Source of the DNA: JAGBWK01 sp964462445 | Lineage (GTDB): Bacteria; Bacteroidota; Bacteroidia; Bacteroidales; Muribaculaceae | Reading direction: 5' to 3' | NCBI GenBank assembly: GCA_964462445.1 | Contig: CAYWXG010000057.1 | Location: forward strand, 1 to 14,490 | DNA: 14,490 nucleotides | Part shown: positions 1 to 7,609 of the stretch, one piece after another | Numbering within the stretch: position 1 is the stretch's first letter | Layout of the letters: every line of letters begins with the position of its first letter | Position numbers and translations under genes: made by a program | The notes under the pieces: generated by a model | Database searches by the model: none | The model's input: the letters and a program-made list of their open reading frames with translations, nothing else | Told to the model about the DNA's origin: nothing

Positions 1-158
1 TAATTAACCTATACCAAGATTTTTCCTTTGGTGTATTCAAGTATATAATTGGGTAGGATTATTTTATTGATGATTCATGAAATTATAAAAAATATCAACA
101 GAAAGGACACCCCATTTGACATTTCTAAATCTTAGAATAAATACAGGAATAACAGGAC

Positions 159-1172
159 ATGAAAAGCTATTATGACATATTAGAAATAAAGCCATTTGAA
201 AATAAACAAGAGACAATATTATCGGCGTATAAAAATCTTACATCGAGATTTGAAAAGGCTTTAGCACTACAGGATAACACCAAACTAGAATATATTTCAG
301 CATTAAAAAATGATATTATCAAACTAAATGAAGCATTTTTGGTTTTATCTGACAAATTTCTAAAAATTGAGTATGATAAGGCATTATGTGAAGATAATTT
401 TTCAAATATTGAGAGTCGCCTTGCTAAAAAGCGTAATAAAGCGACCGAGTTTGTAACCGCGAAATTTTCCAAGCAAAAAAATATAGATTCATGGAAAATT
501 GTCGGAATAACATTATTATCGATAATTGCCATAGCAGGAGTCATTAGATGTGTCAGTTCATTTATCCCTGCACCGACATATAAAAGTACATCCCCCAAAA
601 AATCGACTGTTCTCGGAAATTTCACACCTGACTCCACATGGCAACAATATGATTTTTATGATGCTTTTTCTATTTCCATTCCTAAGACAATGGAACTGCG
701 TTCCGACTATGACAAATATTCAAAACATATACACAACAATAACATTACTTCTTTTGAGGGAATAGTATTCCAACAGAGAGGGTTATCTAATATGACACAA
801 GTAGCTTATAACACATATAGCAGAGTATTAATCGATTATTTTCAATGCAATCCAGGTGAAGTACCTCGCTATTTTGACTCTCCTCAATTATCTAAAGAAG
901 ATATTGAAACGTTTACGGAAATGGTAGATATGGAATTATGTGGCTTTGACTATATTAATCGTCCTACTTTCCAATGGGTTGAAATTTTCCCATATAAGGC
1001 TGTCGAAGCAACATATAAACGTAATGGATTAGAATCTCCTGTTTCATGCAAAATATACTTCCTATTCAATTATGTTGAAATGGTAAAAATAACCATTGCA
1101 TGGCGAGATTGTGATGCTTCGTTGTGGGAATCTGATTTAAATAATGTTATAAAAACATTTAAATGGGAATAA
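159..1172 (+). CDS. Membrane-anchored protein with degenerate J-domain
   Basis: I do not recognise this as a named gene. Residues 1-75 read like a J-domain: it opens with SYYDILEI, has the helix AYKNLTSRF and ends in LNEAFLVLSD...EYD as in DnaJ. The HPD tripeptide needed to stimulate Hsp70 is missing, since FEKA stands where HPD should be. One hydrophobic segment follows at about 112-130. The remaining ~200 residues (from about 155, FYDAFSISIPKTMEL) should be outside the cytoplasm and end in a strand-rich stretch finishing KTFKW, which recalls PsbP/DcrB-like lipid-associated domains (inference). The leader (1-158) is AT-rich; TATAATTG at 44-51 is close to the Bacteroidetes -7 box but has no well-spaced -33 box. 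It is the first gene of a tight three-gene operon and is more AT-rich than the core genes to the right, as expected for accessory DNA. The ORF is certain; its function is unknown. Confidence 0.85.
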   Translation: MKSYYDILEIKPFENKQETILSAYKNLTSRFEKALALQDNTKLEYISALKNDIIKLNEAFLVLSDKFLKIEYDKALCEDNFSNIESRLAKKRNKATEFVTAKFSKQKNIDSWKIVGITLLSIIAIAGVIRCVSSFIPAPTYKSTSPKKSTVLGNFTPDSTWQQYDFYDAFSISIPKTMELRSDYDKYSKHIHNNNITSFEGIVFQQRGLSNMTQVAYNTYSRVLIDYFQCNPGEVPRYFDSPQLSKEDIETFTEMVDMELCGFDYINRPTFQWVEIFPYKAVEATYKRNGLESPVSCKIYFLFNYVEMVKITIAWRDCDASLWESDLNNVIKTFKWE

Positions 1173-1207
1173 TTAAACCAATTATAAATCAAAAAAAAAT
1201 AATCATT

Positions 1208-1450
1208 ATGGACATTTTAGAATTCTTAATTATTTCGTTACCATGTTTAATGATAGCGCCCATAATTCTATCGTTTAAGAATAGAGGTTGGGGCCCCCTT
1301 TTGTTGGCAATTCTTTTACCACCGATTGGCTTAATAGTTGCACTTTGTTTGAAAAAGCTTGACGACCCAGAGGATAAGAAAAATAATACAACCTCTTTGG
1401 ACATAACAAAATCCGATAAAAAATCGGAATCTCGATTTACTAAATCTTAA
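1208..1450 (+). CDS. Small two-helix membrane protein
   Basis: Unrecognised 80-residue protein. From the ATG at 1208 it has two hydrophobic helices, ILEFLIISLPCLMIAPIIL and GPLLLAILLPPIGLIVALCL, joined by a short basic turn (KNRGWG). The tail is charged, lysine- and serine-rich and should be cytoplasmic. The LLPPIGL motif recalls many tiny bacterial membrane proteins, but no family can be assigned. The frame is open back to an ATG at 1163 that overlaps the upstream gene by 10 bases. I prefer 1208 because that start leaves a spacer after the upstream stop and places the first helix at the N terminus. It sits between two larger membrane proteins in the same operon, so it may be an accessory subunit (inference). 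Confidence 0.7.
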   Translation: MDILEFLIISLPCLMIAPIILSFKNRGWGPLLLAILLPPIGLIVALCLKKLDDPEDKKNNTTSLDITKSDKKSESRFTKS

Positions 1451-1459
1451 ATATTTATC

Positions 1460-2464
1460 ATGATGAGAAAGATAGGCATTGTAATAATGATATTTGGATT
1501 ACTTAGTCTAATTTTAGGCATCCTTATAAATGGCGATATTTCTGGTTCTTTAGGTTCAGGATTATTCGCGATGATTGGATGCATATTGGTTTTCTGTGCT
1601 AAATATCGAAAGAACCAACAAATAAGAATTGGGAAAGATTATCACGAAGTAGGTTGGGGGAAAGTTATATGTTATACCATTATAGGTATCTTCCTAATCG
1701 GTAGCGTTGCCATTCTACTATTTAGGATACAAGAAAACTCTATTGAAGGTGTCATTAAAAAAGCCAATAGAGATTGTCCTATACCTATAGCCGGTGGATT
1801 GGGAGAACTACATTCAATCGAAGCTATAAATGACATGTTGGTTTATACAATTTTCTACGACGAATATTCATGTATTATTCGTGGCAATATTCCTAAATAT
1901 ATAATTCTCGATTATGCATACATCCTTAATGGACAAAATGACAACGGAAATTTGATTATGAAATATATTAAAGATAACAACTATGGAATATCTTATAAAT
2001 TCATTACTCAATCCGGAGAAAAACATTTAATAACATTAAGTAACAAGGATTTGGGAACTTATCTCAATATGAAAAAGTCACCGGCTACTGCTGCTGAAGA
2101 AATCATAAAATGGCAAATAGACTTTGAACAGGAAAAGTTACCTTATGAAATCGACAAAAGTTTAATATTAACCGAAATTTTTAATAACGAGTCTAATTTA
2201 GTTTTTAAGGTAATAGTTGAGGATAATAACCTAACAATTCCATATATTGAAGAGTGTAATTCTGCAGATTATAGAAATTTGATACTACAACAATTATACT
2301 CAGAACCAACATGGCGTGGGAATTTAGAACTTTTTACTATAGGAAAGATTAATTTAATCTATCGCTATGTAAACAATAATGCAACTGACAGTTGTGATAT
2401 ATTCATATCTCACGAAGAAATATCCAAAGTAACTGAGATTCCCGAAATTTTAGGGATTAATTGA
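1460..2464 (+). CDS. Three-helix membrane protein with a duplicated soluble domain
   Basis: Unrecognised 334-residue protein starting 9 bases after the upstream stop, at a tandem ATGATG. Hydrophobic segments lie at about 4-22, 30-47 and 67-88; the rest is soluble and probably extracytoplasmic. The soluble part looks like two diverged copies of one ~105-residue unit, about 98-203 and 214-321. Each begins with an amphipathic helix and a proline-containing turn (VIKKANRDCPIPI and IIKWQIDFEQEKLPYEI), runs into a leucine/isoleucine-rich strand segment and ends with a strand before a short helix (ITLSNKDL and IFISHEEI). Similar two-unit proteins are, to my memory, common as uncharacterised proteins in Bacteroidales. 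Operon position and AT-rich composition tie it to the two upstream genes. No catalytic motif is visible. Confidence 0.82.
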   Translation: MMRKIGIVIMIFGLLSLILGILINGDISGSLGSGLFAMIGCILVFCAKYRKNQQIRIGKDYHEVGWGKVICYTIIGIFLIGSVAILLFRIQENSIEGVIKKANRDCPIPIAGGLGELHSIEAINDMLVYTIFYDEYSCIIRGNIPKYIILDYAYILNGQNDNGNLIMKYIKDNNYGISYKFITQSGEKHLITLSNKDLGTYLNMKKSPATAAEEIIKWQIDFEQEKLPYEIDKSLILTEIFNNESNLVFKVIVEDNNLTIPYIEECNSADYRNLILQQLYSEPTWRGNLELFTIGKINLIYRYVNNNATDSCDIFISHEEISKVTEIPEILGIN

Positions 2465-2560
2465 ATTCTTATAAATGAGGATAACAATATGTGAAATGCT
2501 ACCAGTTATTAACTTGAACAAGTCTCGCTGAGCTAAAGGTTTATTCGCTTCGCTTTCCCG

Positions 2561-2650
2561 TGCTTCGCACGACCATCCGGGAATGGAGAAGGCTATAAGC
2601 CTTCGCTCCATAGGGCTGCGCTGCTCGTACTGGCTGGTGACTATCGGGGC
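2561..2650. repeat. Single copy of the composite palindromic repeat (C+A blocks)
   Basis: This stretch matches 7613-7706 in the same orientation and block order. First comes a short hairpin block (GTGCTTCGCAC, a 4-bp stem with loop TTC, then GACCATCCGGGA). The A block follows, with the hairpin GAAGGCT-ATA-AGCCTTC and then GCTCGTACTGGCTGGTGACT. Compared with the array copies it reads CATAGGGCTGCG instead of CATGGGGCTAACG, and it breaks off at ACTATCGGGGCG where chloride-channel coding sequence begins. The preceding 2465-2560 holds no gene and no clear terminator. Confidence 0.8.
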
Positions 2651-2822
2651 GCCGGCGAAAATTGAGGTGGGTCAAACGATGGAAACAGTAATGAAGGTGT
2701 TTGACGATACGGGAGCATGGAATTTGCCGGTTGTGGAAAACGGCAAATATGTTGGGTTTGTATCGAAATCGAAGATATTCAATTCCTATCGGCGAGTACT
2801 TCGCCACTATTCAGAGGACTAA
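2651..2822 (+). pseudogene. 3' remnant of a ClC-type chloride channel gene (final CBS half)
   Basis: About 57 codons, APAKIEVGQTMETVM to RRVLRHYSED, match the extreme C terminus of Bacteroidetes ClC-family chloride channel/transporter proteins, which end in a CBS domain with the characteristic stretch FDDTGAWNLPVV followed by GFVSKSKIFN. The channel domain, the first CBS motif and the start of this one are absent, and no part of them is elsewhere in the window. The upstream join is a copy of the palindromic repeat. The repeat supplies an in-frame ATG at 2583, giving a 79-residue open frame in which the first ~22 residues are translated repeat. A working channel is impossible. A free half-CBS peptide is conceivable but unlikely. 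Confidence 0.75.
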
Positions 2823-2836
2823 GGGAACAAATAGGA

Positions 2837-2879
2837 ATAAAACAATCGGGAGAGTCGTTGACCCTCCCGATTGTTTTAT
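2837..2879. terminator. Bidirectional intrinsic terminator
   Basis: A perfect 16-bp inverted repeat (arms 2837-2852 and 2864-2879, core CAATCGGGAG / CTCCCGATTG) encloses an 11-base loop. The arms end in TTTTAT on the + strand and in the equivalent T-run on the - strand. It sits between the end of the + strand channel remnant and the end of the - strand res gene, where a terminator serving both directions is expected. Confidence 0.85.
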
Positions 2880-2895
2880 AAGTGAATAATATATT

Positions 2896-5259
2896 CTAAA
2901 TGTTCTTCGGGTCAAAAATACTCCACCCAGCAAGGTCAGTTGTATTTTCAATACAATGTTTTGCCCATAACCAATTTAAGCCCTCTTCAACAAGAACGCC
3001 ACCCATTAGGTTCGCACCATTCGCATTCTCTTCAAGCATATAGGCATTGAGTGCATTGTGCTTGACGTGAGCCATTGGGTCGCTACCGGCACTCTTGGTG
3101 TCAAACAACATTACTTTGCCATTCTTCAATCTTATCACAAAGTCCACATAAAACAAGTGTTTGAGATTGTTTGAGTCAGTATAAGGCACGGCATAATGTT
3201 GGCGACCTTTATCTCCGTTTTTATACCACCAATCAATATGCTCTGAGTTTTGTTCAAGGAAAGCGACAAATCTGCGTTCAGGAGTTGAAGCAGAATTGAG
3301 CTCGATAAATGGGAGCAAAGCATGGTTTTGCGCAACTTCGATACGATGTGTTTCGTCATCATATAGGCGTTCCTGTGGAACTTCCCAAGCATATTCTTGG
3401 ATAGACGTGGCTGAAGCCTCGCGTTTCTTCAAGTCGCGAATTTTCTTGTATTTATCAAGTGCCAATCTCAGCAAACGGTCAAACTTCGGTTTGTTCTCAT
3501 TATATAACACCACTTTCTTTGCGTCTGTGTCGAAGATACCAAATAGGTCGGCAAGCGTTTCGAGCAGATAACCTGCGAGTTTATCGGCAGGATTGTTTTT
3601 ATTCTCGAAATCGTGTAAATAACCGGCAAGGAATGAAATAAAAACACGGTCAATTTCACTTGCAGTACGAGCAAATTTCACATCTTCATGAACATTGATA
3701 GTCTGTACCTCATTTTGGAAATGAATGTTCTTGGGAATAGGTACATTGATATTCTTTACATCAAGGCGTAAAGTATCTTTCACACGACGACGGTTTTCTT
3801 CAATTTGGTCATCACCTGTATCGGGGAGTGTAGTCGGCACATAATCGTCGCCACGCATTGCAGCAAGGTCGGCAATGCTAAACAAGGTTGGCGATTCATG
3901 TTCTATTTTCCAAAATTCAAGGCTTATGTCATAAAGCACTTTGCGGAAATCTGGTCCGAAATAGTTACGCGTATCATTAGGGCGTACAGTGTAAGCCGAT
4001 TTTAACGCAACATTTTCAAGGTTCTCACGACGGAAAGCCACGAGAGCATTTTTCTTGATATAGTCGGCATCGGCAGTCACGATTTCGATTTTATCCTTGG
4101 CTATATCGGTATATACATAACCGATATTTAGTCGTCCGTCGCTGTAATGATGTTGTTCGGGCATACGCAATATACGGCCTACGGTCTGTATTGTAAATTG
4201 GTCGCTCGATAGTTTACGGAAGATAAGCAATACAGCAGCACGAGGGCAGTCCCAACCGAGTGCTATTGCTTCTTTGAAAAGCAACACTTGGGCAAGGTTG
4301 TCAGGCTTTTCAAGGTTTGCAAGGTTTTCTTTTTCCCCGGCGAGCCAAATAGCAAGACGGCCGTTTTCGGTGGTAATGCCATGCAATGCTCCGAGATATT
4401 GCTTCACAAAATCCGAAATGGCATTATCTTCAGCTGTCATTGTTTCTTTCGTGTCGTTTGGCAACTGAATAAGCAACAATGGATTGATGTTTACTCCAAG
4501 ATTGCGGTAAGCCTCGGCAAGTTGTTCACGCTTTTCGAGTGCAACTTTCAACAAGTGATTATTGAGAGTAGTATCATCAGAGATACCGCTATCAATATCG
4601 AGGTTTAGCACAACCTCTTTCTTTATCATTTCGGCTTCGATAACATCACGACGACTCACACGTACTTTTTCATCGAAACGCACAGTCTTTGGAGTTGCCG
4701 AAATGCGAATCTCAACAGCCGGATTTATTCTATCAAGCACAGCACCACTTTTGTCGGCAGTCTTTGACCAAAACATGTGTTCCTCATCAATGATAGCCAC
4801 AATGGGTAGCCCTTGCTCTTGGGTGCGTTGTGTGATTTCGTAAAGTGATTTTGACGATTCACTTTCACGCACCATAACATTGTTATCCTTGTTTACGCTT
4901 TCCCAGTTGACAAAAAGAATTTCGCCGGGTTTGATACCCTCGCTTTGTTCGAGGTCGTCAAACATTACGGGGCGAAGTTCGCGTCCGAGATTGAAAGCCT
5001 CTTTGAGCTTTAGATAACTTTGAATATGAAGTTTGCGAGGAGCAAACCATATATAAGCCACTTCTTGAAAACGATTAGTGCCGTCCGACTGCAATGTATC
5101 AATAATGTTGGAAAGCGTCTGACATGCCATAACTGTTTTGCCCGAACCTGTCGGAGCTTCAAACACAATCTTACGGCGACTGCCACCATCATTGAGCAAT
5201 CTGATAGTCTTATCGGTAAGTTCTTCTACTGCCTTTGATTGATATATAAAATCCTTCAT
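2896..5259 (-). CDS. res: Type III restriction endonuclease subunit (Res)
   Basis: Restriction subunit of a Type III system. With Mod it forms a complex that uses ATP-driven movement along DNA to sense unmethylated sites and cut nearby. The 787-residue protein has a superfamily 2 motor: Walker A APTGSGKT (35-42), Walker B as DEEH (158-161), SATP (187-190), GWDCPRA (335-341) and motif VI QTVGRILR (358-365). At the C terminus YVDFVI followed by FDTKS (about 704-723) gives the spaced D...DxK pattern of a PD-(D/E)xK nuclease, so both activities look intact. It is shorter than the best-studied Res proteins (EcoP15I, about 970 residues) but has no visible internal break. Its ATG overlaps the mod stop as ATGA, implying translational coupling. 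Downstream is a bidirectional terminator. Confidence 0.93.
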   Translation of the reverse strand: MKDFIYQSKAVEELTDKTIRLLNDGGSRRKIVFEAPTGSGKTVMACQTLSNIIDTLQSDGTNRFQEVAYIWFAPRKLHIQSYLKLKEAFNLGRELRPVMFDDLEQSEGIKPGEILFVNWESVNKDNNVMVRESESSKSLYEITQRTQEQGLPIVAIIDEEHMFWSKTADKSGAVLDRINPAVEIRISATPKTVRFDEKVRVSRRDVIEAEMIKKEVVLNLDIDSGISDDTTLNNHLLKVALEKREQLAEAYRNLGVNINPLLLIQLPNDTKETMTAEDNAISDFVKQYLGALHGITTENGRLAIWLAGEKENLANLEKPDNLAQVLLFKEAIALGWDCPRAAVLLIFRKLSSDQFTIQTVGRILRMPEQHHYSDGRLNIGYVYTDIAKDKIEIVTADADYIKKNALVAFRRENLENVALKSAYTVRPNDTRNYFGPDFRKVLYDISLEFWKIEHESPTLFSIADLAAMRGDDYVPTTLPDTGDDQIEENRRRVKDTLRLDVKNINVPIPKNIHFQNEVQTINVHEDVKFARTASEIDRVFISFLAGYLHDFENKNNPADKLAGYLLETLADLFGIFDTDAKKVVLYNENKPKFDRLLRLALDKYKKIRDLKKREASATSIQEYAWEVPQERLYDDETHRIEVAQNHALLPFIELNSASTPERRFVAFLEQNSEHIDWWYKNGDKGRQHYAVPYTDSNNLKHLFYVDFVIRLKNGKVMLFDTKSAGSDPMAHVKHNALNAYMLEENANGANLMGGVLVEEGLNWLWAKHCIENTTDLAGWSIFDPKNI

Positions 5260-7067
5260 TGTTCGTTTCCTCCTTCCTCGTCGTCAAAAAGAGATTTGGC
5301 ATCTGCATTAGGTTCATCGGCTTCATTAGTTTCAATGTCAGTTGACAAGTTCATTTCGGCAGGTTTAGGCAAAACTCGCTTGTAAGCATTGTATATAGCT
5401 GACGGCAATGCTGTGAGTTGAACTTTTTCGCTTACAGTTACAAATTCCGAATTCCAAGCATCGTTGCCCGGAGAGAATACATACACGATTATAGGCTCAG
5501 CGACTGTCATTTGTTCAAGTTGGTCAATAATGTCGTATATTGCTTCTTCGTTGTAGATAACAAGCATTTGTTTATCTCCATGAGCAAAGTAGCGGAACCC
5601 ATTTTCAAGCGTTTGCAGTTCGCCAAAAGTGTCGAGTTCGGTAAATAAGTTTTCTTTTATACAGAGCATATCGCTTGCAAGAAGCATCAATCGACGCATA
5701 TTTTGTGGCGTGCGACGGCGACCGACAAATGCAGTACGATAATAACGGAGATTGTTGTCGTGCAATCCCTCTACGACTTCACCGTTTGGTTTTGTATAAC
5801 CGTTAATAACTCGTTTATTGCGTTCGTATGTAACATTTTCGCAAATCCCATTCTCATTATTGGTACATAGAATACATTGACGCTTGCCACCGTCATCGGC
5901 ATTAAGAGCCATAGTTGCATGAAGTGTTGTTCCACTACCGGCAAAGAAGTCAAGAATTATAGAATCGAAATAACCGCCTAATTGTATCATCCTATGAATT
6001 AGGCTAACAGGTTTTGCATTGGAAAAGACTGTTTTTCCTCCAAAAATTGATTTGACAAGTTGGGTCCCGTTAGTTGTTGTCTCAACATCATCCCAAATAG
6101 TCTTCGTAACGCGTCCACGTTCTAATGCTTCTGAAAGAAAACGTTTACGTTGCGGTCCTCCATTACCTGATTTTCCAAATACTATACGATTATCCGCTTG
6201 CAATTTGAGGTAGTTTTCATAATCGTTTTTCCAACTACAATTATGGTTTGGACGATATTCAACACCAGTATTGGGATTGGTTATTACATATTGTTGATTT
6301 GGTCGCCAACCTCCTACTTTGAAAGGGTCAGCTTTCCATGGCCCTCGTGAGTCATTATCTGGATTAGAAAAGCCTTGTTCTGTATCGGGAATCCTAAACT
6401 TTGTACGATTTTCAATTATATAATTTATGTCTTTAAAATATATGAGATTATATGTGTGTGAAACAGATATAAGTGCTGTATTTGTGACAGACTTGGTTGA
6501 ATTCCAAATAATATTGCCTACAAAATTTCTTTCACCTAAAATTTCATCACATAATAATCTTAAATTAGCAAACTCATGATCGCTAATTGATATAAATATA
6601 CAACCTCGATGAGATAAAAGCTGTTTGGCTATTTTTAATCTTTTATACATAAATGATGCCCATTTGCTATGAGGATATGCATCTGTCGCATCTATTCGCT
6701 TGTCATTATATGTAAAGTCATCTTTCTCAGCCTTAAGTGTATTATAAGGGGGATCTATATAGATGACATCGATTTTGCCCTCGTGGGTATATGCGAGCGT
6801 TGTGAGTGATTCGAGGTTGTCACCCTCGATAATTATATGGTTGGGAGCGTCAGCATTATCCGAAATGATAGCCTTGCTAACTACCTCTTTAAGCACAGGT
6901 AGTTCTGTGCGTAGGCGTTCTTCAATCGCTTCGGGTTTATCTTCCCATACAAGTCCATAGGTTTTCTTTTCTCTAAGGAGTCCGAGAAGCGCGGAACGTT
7001 CGTCGGCAGTCAATCCATCAATAGTGTTAATACGCTCAATCAGTTTTTTGCGGTCGGTCGCATTCAT
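5256..7067 (-). CDS. mod: Type III DNA methyltransferase and specificity subunit (Mod)
   Basis: Methylates one strand of an asymmetric target, probably as N6-methyladenine, and sets the specificity of the Mod-Res complex. From the ATG at 7067 (603 residues) DPPY lies at 105-108 and the AdoMet-binding FAGSGTT at 375-381. DPPY before FxGxG is the beta-class order, and the ~270 residues between them include the target-recognition region. The N-terminal LLREKKTYGLVWEDKPEAIE is a conserved hallmark of this family. An ATG at 7100 would add 11 residues (MGYWRHLQSFA) that look unlike the family, so I prefer 7067. First gene of a mod-res operon. Between about 6000 and 6740 the coding sequence is visibly more AT-rich than either end, as if the specificity region had been exchanged. 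The motifs show no frameshift or loss, so it appears active. Confidence 0.92.
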   Translation of the reverse strand: MNATDRKKLIERINTIDGLTADERSALLGLLREKKTYGLVWEDKPEAIEERLRTELPVLKEVVSKAIISDNADAPNHIIIEGDNLESLTTLAYTHEGKIDVIYIDPPYNTLKAEKDDFTYNDKRIDATDAYPHSKWASFMYKRLKIAKQLLSHRGCIFISISDHEFANLRLLCDEILGERNFVGNIIWNSTKSVTNTALISVSHTYNLIYFKDINYIIENRTKFRIPDTEQGFSNPDNDSRGPWKADPFKVGGWRPNQQYVITNPNTGVEYRPNHNCSWKNDYENYLKLQADNRIVFGKSGNGGPQRKRFLSEALERGRVTKTIWDDVETTTNGTQLVKSIFGGKTVFSNAKPVSLIHRMIQLGGYFDSIILDFFAGSGTTLHATMALNADDGGKRQCILCTNNENGICENVTYERNKRVINGYTKPNGEVVEGLHDNNLRYYRTAFVGRRRTPQNMRRLMLLASDMLCIKENLFTELDTFGELQTLENGFRYFAHGDKQMLVIYNEEAIYDIIDQLEQMTVAEPIIVYVFSPGNDAWNSEFVTVSEKVQLTALPSAIYNAYKRVLPKPAEMNLSTDIETNEADEPNADAKSLFDDEEGGNEQ

Positions 7068-7116
7068 GGCGAAAGATTGGAGATGTCGCCAATACCCCAC
7101 TGCGACGAGTCAAAAC

Positions 7117-7340
7117 AAAAAAAGACGTGGGCATCTGTACCTTGCTATCCTTCCCAATGGCGACGACCAAGAAGCCATGACAGTCAGATAACAAGGAAGA
7201 TGCTCACGCCTATATGAAAAACTAACCAAACCCACCCCATGCCGAAAGGGCATGGAATGAGCCCGGATAGATATATAACATATCCGTGAGCGTCTACGTT
7301 GCAGTATTCTTGACTGTCTATAAAAATTGGTCGTCTTTAT
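7117..7340 (-). ncRNA. Structured RNA upstream of mod with two competing folds
   Basis: Read on the - strand, three separated segments pair in nested order with three later ones. GACGACCAA (7162-7170) pairs with TTGGTCGTC (7327-7335), GACAGTCA (7179-7186) with TGACTGTC (7311-7318), and 7199-7208 with 7285-7294 over 10 bp with one wobble. Apical hairpins include CCATGCC/GGCATGG (7237-7255). The 3' strands of all three stems are also used by a competing local hairpin at 7126-7208 (11-bp and 10-bp helices, then ATGGC/GCCAT), which is followed on the - strand by TCTTTTTTT, as in an intrinsic terminator. A candidate promoter lies just upstream. A rod of ~200 nt with a central bubble that can refold resembles 6S RNA in outline, but I see no sequence proof. 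A cis-acting leader or a Bacteroidales-specific RNA motif are alternatives. The strand is inferred from the promoter and U-tract. Confidence 0.6.
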
Positions 7341-7344
7341 GGGA

Positions 7345-7378
7345 CAAGAATAAGCGCGAGTAAACGCCTTTTATCAAA
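7345..7378 (-). promoter_or_regulatory. Candidate Bacteroidetes promoter for the structured RNA (and perhaps mod-res)
   Basis: On the - strand TTTG (7378-7375) is followed after 22 bases by TATTCTTG (7352-7345), seven of eight matches to TAnnTTTG. The predicted start near 7340 coincides with the 5' edge of the paired RNA structure. The same 22-base spacing is seen at the promoter ahead of the PASTA gene. Confidence 0.5.
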
Positions 7379-7379
7379 A

Positions 7380-7437
7380 AAATTTGTGTTGCTTATCCTC
7401 TCTTGGATGTATAATGCAACACTACATATGCAAATTT
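7380..7437. repeat. Inverted repeat upstream of the RNA promoter
   Basis: GTGTTGC (7386-7392) pairs with GCAACAC (7416-7422) around a 23-base spacer that itself contains ATCC/GGAT. Outer arms AAATTTG (7380-7386) and CAAATTT (7431-7437) pair again across an 8-base offset. It lies just upstream of the -33 box, so it could be an operator for a dimeric regulator or a hairpin ending transcription from the array. No regulator gene is nearby. Confidence 0.4.
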
Positions 7438-7569
7438 AGTGATTAGAATTTTTATACACAAATATTACCTTTAAATAAATGAGGGAAAATGGGGAGTTTC
7501 TTCAGGAGTTTCGAAGGAGTTTCGAAGGCTATAAGCCTTCGCTCCATGGGGCTAACGCAGACTTCGCAG

Positions 7570-7609
7570 GATGTGAGAGAACGATATGAGGGCCGGGAGA
7601 CCCTCACTC
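7570..7609. repeat. Hairpin block B, left copy
   Basis: GATGTGAGAGAACGAT followed by the stem TGAGGG (7587-7592) / CCCTCA (7601-7606) around an 8-base CCGGGAGA loop. It is almost identical to 7991-8030 and in the same orientation. Confidence 0.75.

Noticed and set aside
1163..1207. Extended N terminus of the small two-helix protein
   Set aside because: It overlaps the end of the upstream gene and adds a basic stretch before the first helix; the ATG at 1208 fits better.
7117..7340. tmRNA, RNase P RNA or SRP RNA
   Set aside because: No T-loop GGTTCGA, no RNase P GAGGAAAGTCC motif and no SRP GGAAGGCAGCA-like loop was found, so these were not called.
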